From Sediminibacterium sp. (GTDB lineage Bacteria > Bacteroidota > Bacteroidia > Chitinophagales > Chitinophagaceae): DNA of 64,000 nt. The notes below the pieces were generated by a model. The model did not search any database, had not been told where the DNA came from, and saw only the letters and a program-made list of their open reading frames with translations. The stretch is from the NCBI GenBank assembly GCA_030726065.1, contig JANREK010000028.1, forward strand, positions 1 to 64,000. Direction: 5' to 3'. The position numbers and the translations under genes were made by a program. Shown here piece by piece: positions 18,307 to 27,100 of the stretch (positions within the stretch are counted from its first letter, which is position 1; every line of letters begins with the position of its first letter).

Positions 18307-20694
18307 TTATTTTTTTTGAAGCGTAGAAACAGGCGCATTTAATGTTTCAATACCCCATTTCGTATTTGGTGTCGCGCCCATATTTATTTCTAACAACCCC
18401 CCTTTAATTAAATCATCATGCATGATCCATGGCATGTTAAATGATTTTCCATTCATCTGCGATGACTGTATGTAAACGTTATTAGGCCCATTATTTTTTG
18501 TTTGAATGATCACTTTTTTACCTGGGTAATACTTTGGATTTAATTGTATTGTGATTTTATCAAACAATGGGCTGGTCATTTCGTAGAATGGCTTTGCAGA
18601 AGTACCCCCATCAGTGGAGAACAATCCTATTTTTAATAACACAGCTAAGGAACCCATTAATCCTTGATCCTCATCCCCACTGTATCCTTTTTGTGGCGAA
18701 ATACCAGCATACACTGAATCAATTAGTTGTCTGGTCCAGTATTGTGTTAACCATGGCTTCCCTGCATAGTTGAATAAGAATGGGGTTTGCATACATGGTT
18801 GATTGCCATAATTAAGATATACGCGTCTTATTAATTTTTGATCTACTGGATTTTCAGATTTGCCTGAAACAAAATTATGAACACGGGCTTTGATAAAGGA
18901 TTCATTAAGCTTGGTTGTAAATGCATCATTTCCACCCATTAAATTAATTAAACCTGGAACATCATGGGGCACAAACCAAGTGTATTGCGCCGCATTACCT
19001 TCCACCCAACCTTTTTCATAATCTAAAATATCAATCTGCTGATTCCATTCTCCTTTTTTATTTTTAGACCACATCCAACCAATTTCCTTATTAAATATAT
19101 TTTTATAGTTGTTGGCACGCAAACTAAATAAATCATAATCCTCTCTTTTTTTCAACACTTTAGCCATTTGTGCTAATGCATAATCCTGATAGGCATACTC
19201 CAATGTTTGCGCAGCACCATCTTGGTGAAATCCATATTTAATAGGTGTTAATGGAAAAGGTACATACCCTAGCACCATATATTCTTCAATGCCCCCTCCT
19301 TTAAATGTGTTGTGCTCATATCCTGCTTTACTCATCATACCTCCAGGAAAATGATCTTTACGAATACCTTCATATGCCTTATTGATATCAAAACCTTTGA
19401 TTCCTTTTAAATACGCACTGGTGATAAACGGCGTTGTAGCAGCCCCTGTCATTACATAAGTATAATTACCTCCAGATGGCCCTCTTGGCACTAAACCACC
19501 ATCATCATACATCTGTAACATACAATTAATAAACTCCTCTGTAATTTCAGGATATACCAAATGCCAAAGTGTATTTAATGACCATTGCGCTCCCCAGAAT
19601 GAATCAGAATTATACATGCTAAACTTAGGTTTACCATTGGCATCTAATTTAACTTGTTTTTTTAAGGGAGTAACACCAGTATTATCAATATAAGTGCCAC
19701 TCACATCACTTACAATGCGTCTGCCTTGTAATGCATGAAATAAGTCCGTATAAAAACGTTGCTGTTGTACTTTAGTACCCCCTTCCACATCAATCCTACC
19801 CAACATCATATCCCAATCTTGTGCTGACTGTTTTACAATTTCATCAAAATTCCAAGCTGGCAATTCTGACTTCATATTATTTTGCGCTTCTTCAACACTA
19901 ACATATGATATGGACACTTTCATTAATCTCTTTTCTCCTTGGATGGTATTAAACTTAACAAACACGCCTGTTTTTTCACCTTCTAAGGAACTAAGTGTAG
20001 GAATAACCACTCCCTTTTTCCAACCGCCAAATGTGGTAAATGGTTTATCAAATTCTGCAACAAAATAAACGGTTATAGGTTTTGGACGACGAATGGTTGC
20101 AGCCATCGTCACTTCGCCTTCAATGCGATGATCATTCGCTTTATTTACTTTACTTGATTGTGTTTCGGAAGAACCTAATACTGTTGTAAAATCAAATATG
20201 ATATAACTGTCATCCGATTTTGGATAAGTATATCTATGAAAACCAACACGGTTTGTTGAAGTTAATTCTGCAGTGATTGTATAATCTTTTAATACCACTT
20301 TGTGATAACCTGCTTTAGCAACTTCATCCGCATGCGAATAACTTGACCCATAGGTATCAGGTCCTAAATGCCCTTTAAATATTCCAGTGGTGGGTAAAAC
20401 AGGAATTCCAGACATTTCCCAACAATGTATATGACTAAAACATTTGATGGTATCCTCATTATAGCGATAGCCGGTATTCCAAGTTCCTCTTAAGTTCATA
20501 TCAGGACTCAGGTTTACCATACCAAATGGCCTAGTAGCTGAATTAAAGTAAAAGAACCTTGAGTTCGCTGCATCCACCAATGGCGCAACCAAACTAGATT
20601 TTGCTACTACCCCATTGCTATTTTTTTGCGCAGGGGCGAATAAATACTGAAATAATACAATTACTAAAAGGAGGTTTGATTTTTTGATCGACAT
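18307..20694 (-). CDS. GH92 alpha-mannosidase-like protein (complete)
   Basis: Second GH92 in the locus, complete at 795 aa. The signal peptide ends FAPAQK. The N-terminal beta-sandwich includes ANSRFFYFNSATRPFGMVNL and FSHIHCWEMSGIPVLP. The catalytic (alpha/alpha)6 domain has YNSDSFWGAQWSLNTLWHLV, GGNYTYVMTGAATTPFI and GYSGDEDQGLMGS, where acidic residues serve as catalytic and Ca-binding groups in the family. GYSGDEDQG matches the usual GNDDxGQ-type segment loosely, so activity on mannosides is not certain. It is the first surviving gene downstream of the susD terminator and must have its own promoter or rely on read-through. Confidence 0.87.
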   Translation of the reverse strand: MSIKKSNLLLVIVLFQYLFAPAQKNSNGVVAKSSLVAPLVDAANSRFFYFNSATRPFGMVNLSPDMNLRGTWNTGYRYNEDTIKCFSHIHCWEMSGIPVLPTTGIFKGHLGPDTYGSSYSHADEVAKAGYHKVVLKDYTITAELTSTNRVGFHRYTYPKSDDSYIIFDFTTVLGSSETQSSKVNKANDHRIEGEVTMAATIRRPKPITVYFVAEFDKPFTTFGGWKKGVVIPTLSSLEGEKTGVFVKFNTIQGEKRLMKVSISYVSVEEAQNNMKSELPAWNFDEIVKQSAQDWDMMLGRIDVEGGTKVQQQRFYTDLFHALQGRRIVSDVSGTYIDNTGVTPLKKQVKLDANGKPKFSMYNSDSFWGAQWSLNTLWHLVYPEITEEFINCMLQMYDDGGLVPRGPSGGNYTYVMTGAATTPFITSAYLKGIKGFDINKAYEGIRKDHFPGGMMSKAGYEHNTFKGGGIEEYMVLGYVPFPLTPIKYGFHQDGAAQTLEYAYQDYALAQMAKVLKKREDYDLFSLRANNYKNIFNKEIGWMWSKNKKGEWNQQIDILDYEKGWVEGNAAQYTWFVPHDVPGLINLMGGNDAFTTKLNESFIKARVHNFVSGKSENPVDQKLIRRVYLNYGNQPCMQTPFLFNYAGKPWLTQYWTRQLIDSVYAGISPQKGYSGDEDQGLMGSLAVLLKIGLFSTDGGTSAKPFYEMTSPLFDKITIQLNPKYYPGKKVIIQTKNNGPNNVYIQSSQMNGKSFNMPWIMHDDLIKGGLLEINMGATPNTKWGIETLNAPVSTLQKK

Positions 20695-20705
20695 AAAGTA
20701 AAATT

Positions 20706-20715
20706 TAACGCGTTA
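20706..20715. promoter_or_regulatory. Perfect palindrome TAACGCGTTA just upstream of GH92
   Basis: A perfect 10-bp palindrome with a central CG lies 11 bp before the GH92 start codon. CpG-centred palindromes of this kind are typical LacI-family half-site pairs, but it differs from the 14-mer found at 12055 and 21108 and could be chance. Confidence 0.3.
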
Positions 20716-20752
20716 GTTCAAATAAATATAAAAAAATGTTCCAAAATGGCGC

Positions 20753-20804
20753 AAAAAAAAGAAAGGATTTGCTCATGTTAAAATAAAACGATGTGCAAAT
20801 CCTT
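20753..20804 (-). terminator. Rho-independent terminator of the lost susD gene
   Basis: On the minus strand, AAGGATTTGC and GCAAATCCTT form a perfect 10-bp stem. It extends by three more pairs beyond a T-T mismatch, has a 14-nt A/T-rich loop, and is followed by TTTCTTTTTTTT. It begins 20 bp after the susD stop codon. A terminator or attenuator after the susCD pair is common in polysaccharide utilization loci. Confidence 0.75.
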
Positions 20805-20823
20805 CCTACAAATTCACCCTAAA

Positions 20824-20976
20824 TTAATAACCAGGATTCTGTTCAATCTTAGGATTAGTAACATCTATCATTCCTTGAGGTATTGGTCTCAAGTACCAGT
20901 TAAAGGGCGATTTTGTACCCAGATAAAATTGCCTATAAAAAATAGGGGCAACATCATCAAGAATTTTTCTAATGGA
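20824..20976 (-). pseudogene. C-terminal remnant of a SusD/RagB family gene
   Basis: The minus-strand frame 20976-20824 encodes 50 residues ending WYLRPIPQGMID, then NPKIEQNPGY and TAA. This is the characteristic SusD C-terminus (a PIP motif and terminal QNPGY-type ending) of outer-membrane glycan-binding lipoproteins. The segment before it, DDVAPIFYRQFYLG, also reads as SusD-like. An in-frame TAA (20977-20979) precedes it, and there is no SusD sequence further upstream. The rest of susD and the susC partner are gone, so the deletion breakpoint lies near 20976. This tail was too short to be seen as an open reading frame. Confidence 0.85.
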
Positions 20977-21107
20977 TTAGCAATTTTAATTTTATAATCT
21001 TTTATAAATGAATCGTTTACTTTAAAAATAAATTCTATATATTGTTTAAAGATTTGAGTAAATTAGTTTAATTTGTTTGAAATGTTAAGATTGTTAATAA
21101 TTACTTA

Positions 21108-21121
21108 CGAAAACGATTTCG
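21108..21121. promoter_or_regulatory. LacI-type operator-like palindrome upstream of the GH105-partner gene
   Basis: CGAAAACGATTTCG is the exact reverse complement of the palindrome at 12055-12068. It lies 64 bp before the start codon of the 21186 gene, with TACTTTTA (21125-21132), a weak -7-like element, immediately downstream. A bound repressor would cover the promoter. The rest of 20977-21185 is AT-rich and holds no gene I can support. Confidence 0.65.
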
Positions 21122-21185
21122 CTATACTTTTAACAGTTAACATTAAAACATTATTAGTTAATTTTAAAAACTTAATATTCATACC

Positions 21186-21968
21186 ATGAAATCATTTTTC
21201 ACATTACTTATTTTGTTAACATTTGTTACCCACCAATCATACGCTCAAAAGACAGTCGTTAAGCTGGATTACTTTTATAATAATGAGTATAAAACAAATC
21301 CCGATGGCAGTACCTATCGCTTTCATTATATATGGGAGGATACGACACTAAATGGTTACAGCATGTGGGGTGAAATGTTTACCGATAAAGGCGCTAAAAT
21401 TAGAAGCCTAATTGATGCACCTACCATTGAGAATTTGAAAAAAGCAGCTGTATATATTATAACCGATCCAGATAATCAAAAGGAATCCCCAAATCCTAAT
21501 TACATGAAAGCGGCCGATGTTAAAGTGATTAGCGATTGGGTTGCGCAAGGAGGTGTATTGGTTTTACTTGCGAATGATTCAGCCAATGCAGATTTATCTC
21601 ATTTCAATTTATTGGCCAATGCATTTGGAATTCATTTTACGGATAAAGTACGTAATTCTGTCCTTAAAGATATTACCGTAGGAAAAATTATGGTTCCAGA
21701 TACACATCCTATTTTTACCACCGCAAAACAATTATACTTAAAAGGTATTTGCACTTTGAAATTAAAAAGCCCTGCGCAAGCGTCACTTGAAAATAACGGA
21801 GACGTTATTATGGCTACAAGTAAATTTGGAAAAGGCACTGTGTTTGCGGTGGGTGATCCATGGATTTATAATGAATATGTGGTGAATGATCGCTTAAACG
21901 ATACTTACCAAAACAAACAAGCTGCTATTGAACTTACCAATTGGTTATTAAAACAAATCCCTAGGTAA
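21186..21968 (+). CDS. Secreted DUF4350-like protein related to the C-terminal domain of GH88/GH105 enzymes
   Basis: A signal peptide (about 1-20, HQSYAQ) is followed by one globular domain of about 235 residues. It has a Rossmann or glutamine-amidotransferase-like pattern: AAVYIITDPDNQKE, VISDWVAQGGVLVLLANDSA, HFNLLANAFGIHF and GTVFAVGDPWIYNEYV. I recognise this as the domain that many Bacteroidota GH88/GH105 hydrolases carry as a fusion. Here it is a separate gene about 9 kb from the GH105 gene, sharing its 14-bp operator. Function unknown; a role in binding or processing unsaturated uronyl oligosaccharides is inferred from these two facts. The ATG at 21186 is supported by the signal peptide. 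Confidence 0.65.
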   Translation: MKSFFTLLILLTFVTHQSYAQKTVVKLDYFYNNEYKTNPDGSTYRFHYIWEDTTLNGYSMWGEMFTDKGAKIRSLIDAPTIENLKKAAVYIITDPDNQKESPNPNYMKAADVKVISDWVAQGGVLVLLANDSANADLSHFNLLANAFGIHFTDKVRNSVLKDITVGKIMVPDTHPIFTTAKQLYLKGICTLKLKSPAQASLENNGDVIMATSKFGKGTVFAVGDPWIYNEYVVNDRLNDTYQNKQAAIELTNWLLKQIPR

Positions 21969-22074
21969 TTATTTATCCATACTGAAAGTGTTATTTAAGC
22001 TACCGATTTCAACTATTGAACAGTAATTAAAATTCACTAGAATAATTAGATAAATTATTTTTTAAATTCACTTC

Positions 22075-23190
22075 ATGTTAGATATGCATACAACGCTAGA
22101 TATAAATAAACGATTGTATTCACTTGATTTTATGCGAGGTTTAATCATGATGCTATTGGCCCTAGAAAGCACAGGCATTTTTAAAGTGTTTTTTTTGGCT
22201 TCAAAAGGCAATTTTTTTGAAACTATATTTATCCAATTTCAACACCATCCCTGGCACGGCATGCGATTTTGGGATTTGATCCAACCTGGATTTATGTTTA
22301 TTGCTGGTACTGCGATGGCCTACTCTATTCAAAATCAACAACAAAAAAATATACCAAAAAAGGAAATAACCCTTAAAACAATTAAACGTAGCGGTTGGTT
22401 GTTTTTTTGGGGCGTATTATGCTATGCGGTAAAAGATACTGGATTGAGTTTTGAATTGTGGAATGTATTAACCCAGCTTTCCTTTACGATACTCGTTGCT
22501 TATTTCATTTTTGAATGGCAAATTAAATCCCAAATAGTTTTATGTATTGTCTTATTAATTTTAACCGATTTACTATACCGCTATACCAATGTTCCTGGCT
22601 ATAATTTAGGGTTTACCAATCATTTTAATTTTGGTAATTATGTTGACATGCTACTCATGAATAAAACAAGTCGCGGCGGATGGGTGGCCATCAATTGTAT
22701 CCCAACTTCGGTTCATACGATTGCAGGTGCTTTAATTGGTAAATTATTATTGAATACAACAGAACAGAAAGAAAAAATAAAAAAGATGGTTTACTGGGGA
22801 TTGGGGTTATTGCTTATCGGCTATATCTTGGATCTTTTAGAAATAAATCCCATTATCAAAAGAATTGCCACTAGCTCATTTACCCTAGTTTCACTAGGCT
22901 GGTGTATCCTATTTTTTGCTGCCAGTTATTATTTCATTGATATTAAGCAGAATAAAAAAATATTGTTTTTAAGAATATTATCTCTGAATTCAATATTCAT
23001 TTATTTGTTTTTTGAAACAGCGGGTAGCGGATGGTTAAATCCTTATGTTAAAAAGTTTGCTTTTGGCTTTTTAAACAGCTTTACCGACTCTGAAACATTT
23101 ATTGCCCTATTTGGATGCACCTTAATATTTTTAATTGAATGGGGCTTATGTTATTTCCTTTATAAGAAAAAGATATTTTTCAAACTTTAA
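22075..23190 (+). CDS. DUF5009 / NagX-like multi-pass membrane acyltransferase
   Basis: Polytopic inner-membrane protein of about 10 hydrophobic segments. It is related to the DUF1624/DUF5009 group that includes human heparan-alpha-glucosaminide N-acetyltransferase and bacterial NagX. The N-terminal signature KRLYSLDFMRGLIMMLLALE and the conserved segment WHGMRFWDLIQPGFMFIAGT are typical. Relatives transfer acetyl groups across the membrane to amino sugars; the substrate here is unknown. It follows the secreted GH105-partner gene by about 100 bp on the same strand and may be co-transcribed. Its 3' end overlaps the convergent porP gene by 4 bp. Another ATG at 22084 is possible. Confidence 0.7.
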   Translation: MLDMHTTLDINKRLYSLDFMRGLIMMLLALESTGIFKVFFLASKGNFFETIFIQFQHHPWHGMRFWDLIQPGFMFIAGTAMAYSIQNQQQKNIPKKEITLKTIKRSGWLFFWGVLCYAVKDTGLSFELWNVLTQLSFTILVAYFIFEWQIKSQIVLCIVLLILTDLLYRYTNVPGYNLGFTNHFNFGNYVDMLLMNKTSRGGWVAINCIPTSVHTIAGALIGKLLLNTTEQKEKIKKMVYWGLGLLLIGYILDLLEINPIIKRIATSSFTLVSLGWCILFFAASYYFIDIKQNKKILFLRILSLNSIFIYLFFETAGSGWLNPYVKKFAFGFLNSFTDSETFIALFGCTLIFLIEWGLCYFLYKKKIFFKL

Positions 23191-24197
23191 TCAAATAAGC
23201 TTCTCATCCCTTCATTACGACGTTTGCCAAAATAGGTAGACAAAGTAAATTCAAAAGTTTGTGGCCTGAGATTTGCTGACGTCATATCATTATTATAAAT
23301 ATCATAGGTAATACCCAACTTATATTTATTCAATAACAAACCAATATAGGGCACTACAGCATCTTTAGTGCGATAAAAACAACCCAAATACATCCTATTG
23401 GTAGATTCATAGGTTTCATTAAACGGGATACCTATTGCTGCGCCTGCATAAATAAATTCGTTTTCATATCTACTTTGATAATTGGCATGAATCATCAATG
23501 TTTTATTCCCTGAAAATACCTGTTCATAATTTAATTGCCCCAACACCTGACTAAATTCATTCATAGGGCTCACCCTCACACTGTCATTTGTTGTATTATA
23601 TCCAGAGGAACGATTAATAAAATACGAACTCGCTCCTAGCTGGAAAAAGGAAGTATAACTATTATGTGAATACATTAAACCAACATTTAATGTTGATTTA
23701 GTTCTAAAATTATTGATCACCTCTAAACTTGAAGGATTCAATAAACGCCCAGAATAATATTGGTCGCCAAAAACCAATGATTGGGCATCTACCGTTCGAC
23801 TTATAATAGTAGTGCCTAATCCAATTGCCAAATATTGGCTGCGTTCATCATTTAAAAAAACGCGATCCGCTATTGAAGCCGTTATATGATTCGTTTGTAG
23901 AACTCCATTTAAAACCTGATCAGAAATAGCTTGAAGGCCAAATCCCAATTTATTAGGTTCCGTGTTCTCATTTTTCAAAAAGCCAAAATCAACGCCAATG
24001 CCAGTAGTTTTATAAGGCTGACCAACGCCTGAAAATTGCGTTCTAAAAATTACTTGGGCTTTATTAAAACTTCCCAAGCCTACCGTTGCAGGATTAAAAA
24101 AATGCCCAGCAGTAAAATTTTGTGAGATATACGGAGTTTGTGCCCTTACTGAAATGGCAAATACTGAAAAAAATAATATAAAATTTAGTGCTTTCAT
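23187..24197 (-). CDS. PorP/SprF family type IX secretion system membrane protein
   Basis: Outer-membrane beta-barrel of about 336 aa with a signal peptide (SVRAQTPYISQ) and the family hallmarks near the N-terminus (FFNPATVGLGSF), followed by many alternating beta strands. PorP/SprF proteins are usually paired with a large cargo protein that has a B-type T9SS sorting domain, and they help deliver or anchor it at the surface. That arrangement is seen exactly here: its ATG abuts the stop codon of the 1578-residue protein with no gap, so the two are certainly one operon. Confidence 0.88.
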   Translation of the reverse strand: MKALNFILFFSVFAISVRAQTPYISQNFTAGHFFNPATVGLGSFNKAQVIFRTQFSGVGQPYKTTGIGVDFGFLKNENTEPNKLGFGLQAISDQVLNGVLQTNHITASIADRVFLNDERSQYLAIGLGTTIISRTVDAQSLVFGDQYYSGRLLNPSSLEVINNFRTKSTLNVGLMYSHNSYTSFFQLGASSYFINRSSGYNTTNDSVRVSPMNEFSQVLGQLNYEQVFSGNKTLMIHANYQSRYENEFIYAGAAIGIPFNETYESTNRMYLGCFYRTKDAVVPYIGLLLNKYKLGITYDIYNNDMTSANLRPQTFEFTLSTYFGKRRNEGMRSLFD

Positions 24198-27100
24198 TTA
24201 TCTCATTAATAGTACTGATCCTGTTTTTTTAATTTCTGAAAGTTGGTTCGTCAAAAAATCTTTATAACTATATTCAACAAGATAAGAATAAGCATCCATT
24301 TCCTGCATTACACCACCTAAATCTCTTCCATCCCATCCTTTATTTATGTCAGTTGAGAAAAAAACCATCTTTCCCCATCTATTAAAAATCTTTAATCCTT
24401 TAAAACTTTGAATACCTGCACCATATTCGATTTTTAAAATATCATTTAAACCATCATAATTTGGGGTAAACGCATTAGGTATGTTCAAGTATATATCAGG
24501 TGATACTATTACATCATATTCATCGTAAATATTACAGGTACTTACTGTATCCGTTCTTGTTAAAGTATATAAAATAGATTTATTCCCATTAAATACAGGG
24601 CGAGGAATAGTAGGATCAGATAAGAAAGTAGAAGGCGACCATTTGTAACTTGTATATCTTTTATCAAATTTAGAAACCAATAAAGTGTCTAAGTTTGGAT
24701 ATAAATATAACGTATAATTTTTTCCATATAAAGGAGCAATCACATTAATAGGACTTCCTGTAATTTGATAAAAATATTTTGGGCACCAATCATTACTCAC
24801 CTGTAAATTGATTTTATAAATACCAGCGGACATATATTTATGTGAAACAGGATTAGCTAGATTAGCAATTGATCCATCACCAAACATCCATTTAAAATGA
24901 ATTTTACTTTGTTCTTTTGCACTCGTAATGATTTCTACAGGTACATTAATACAAGCATCCGACTTTGTTGAAAAAGTATACCTAGGGATATTTAATAATG
25001 ATATGGTAAGATTATTAGAGGTTAGTGAATTACAAAAACCATCATTGACTACAACCCTATATAATCCTGGTAAACCCACTGTAACATTACCTAATTGATT
25101 GGTGTAAAATAAAGTGTCGTTACGATACCATTTATAAGTATTTGCCCCCTGCCCCGTTAATACCACAGAGTCTCCATTACAAATCACCGTATCAACAGCT
25201 GCAATCGTAGCCGTTGGAATGGTAAAAACAGGGATTGAAAAAATATACGGAAAAGGATAAACACATTTTTTAAGATCCGTTAATTCAAGGGACACACCTG
25301 TCGTACCAACAATTAAACCATGAATGACTGAATCAAACATTTTTGCATTGTTATTGGTGGTGGTCCATACCGCATTAAATGGAGGAACGCCACCACTTGT
25401 ACTTGAAGACAAACGAAGCGAATCATACAAACAAAGATAATTCTTAGGACTAGTAACAATAGGCAAATTAGGCGGCGGGACCAATGAAATTGCAAGTGTC
25501 GTATCATCGGTACATGTAGCCCCAGAGGATGCAAACATCTTAATTTTATAATCCATTTTATTCGGATAAGCATACCCTGTATATCTATGCTTATATACTT
25601 TACCAACATAAGGGAACTCATCCTGTGTGGTATCATTCAAATTATTTTGCACATCCCAGAAGATGATTAATTTACCGATGTCTCCAAAATCAACTGTAGA
25701 AAGATTTTCAATACGGACGTCCTCGTTTGTACACAAAGCGGTATCCTTTAATACTTTAAAATTAGCTTTAGGAATAGCACCATTAACAGTAAAATTGGAG
25801 GTGATGGAAGAAACACAACCTGTCGTATTTTGCGTCACCTGAAGCGATACTTGATATAAACCAAAGTCATTGTACTTTATACGCGGATTAATTTGCGTTG
25901 CTGATCCTGCTAGTATACTTGGTAATTTTTTGTTTAATGGAGGGGTCACATTAAAATTCCATAAGTACCTAAATTGACTATTTGAGTTGTCAGAAATTTT
26001 TGTTGTATCAATAAACTCAGCATAGCTATCTTCCAAACAAACCTCCGGCAATATGAACCCAACTTGTGGATGTGGTATTAAATTAACCTTTATAATTGTA
26101 TCTGCCATACAAGTAGTTCCTGAGTAGGCCCTTAGTCGAATATCGTAACTCATTTTAGCAGGATAATTATAATCCAAATAACGGTATGCATATTTTTTAC
26201 CAACAGTTGGACTTGTATCAACTGTGCTATCTTTTATATTATCATTATCCCAAAAGACAACCACTTTATCAATCGTACCAAAATCAATAGTGGATATGTT
26301 TTCAATAGTTACATCTTCATTTGTGCAGAACGGTGTACTTTTTAAAATATTAAATTTAGGATGTGGAATTGCACCACTTACTTTAAAAATAGATGTATCA
26401 AGTGAAACACAACCATATGCACTTGCTACTTGAAGTATTATATTATAATCACCCCCACTACTATATTTATGCGTAGGCGTTTTCAAAGTGGAGACATTCG
26501 GGTTAGCAGTGGTTGCACTAGCATCACCGAAATTCCATAGATATTTGAAATTTAAATTATTATCTACAATACTTGAAGTATCCGAAAAAGTTGCCAAGGC
26601 ATTATACAAACAAGCATCGGGCAATGAAAATCCTACTACAGGAAAGGGCCTATTTGTAAAACTAATTGAATCGGATACATTACAACCATTTAGTGTAGTT
26701 AAATTTAAAATAGGTCGATAGCTTTGTAAATTAGTATAAACATGCGCCTTAGGTTGATTTGTGGTACTAGAATCCAAGGGAGACCCATCCCCATAATTCC
26801 ATATCCAACTTACTAATGTTGATTTAGGTGATGATACTGTTGAATCCCTTAATATTAAAGTTGTATTTAAACAAGTAGTATCAGAAATTGAAAATTTAAA
26901 TTTTGGAACACTATCAATGATCGCTAATTGCAAAATTGAACTGTCAGCTGTAAGCGTATCACTGATGCATCCAATATCATTTATTACAAAATGTCGAATA
27001 TTATATTTACCAGCTGTATCAGGTTTAAATTTTATATTTGGCGTAGTATCCTTAAATACACCCGTTCCAAAGTCCCACATATATTTAATAATAGCACGGT

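Noticed and set aside
25627..26433. Two plus-strand frames with similar translations, considered as a paralogous gene pair
   Set aside because: They are antisense shadows of the tandem module in the large T9SS protein, and their likeness only mirrors that duplication.
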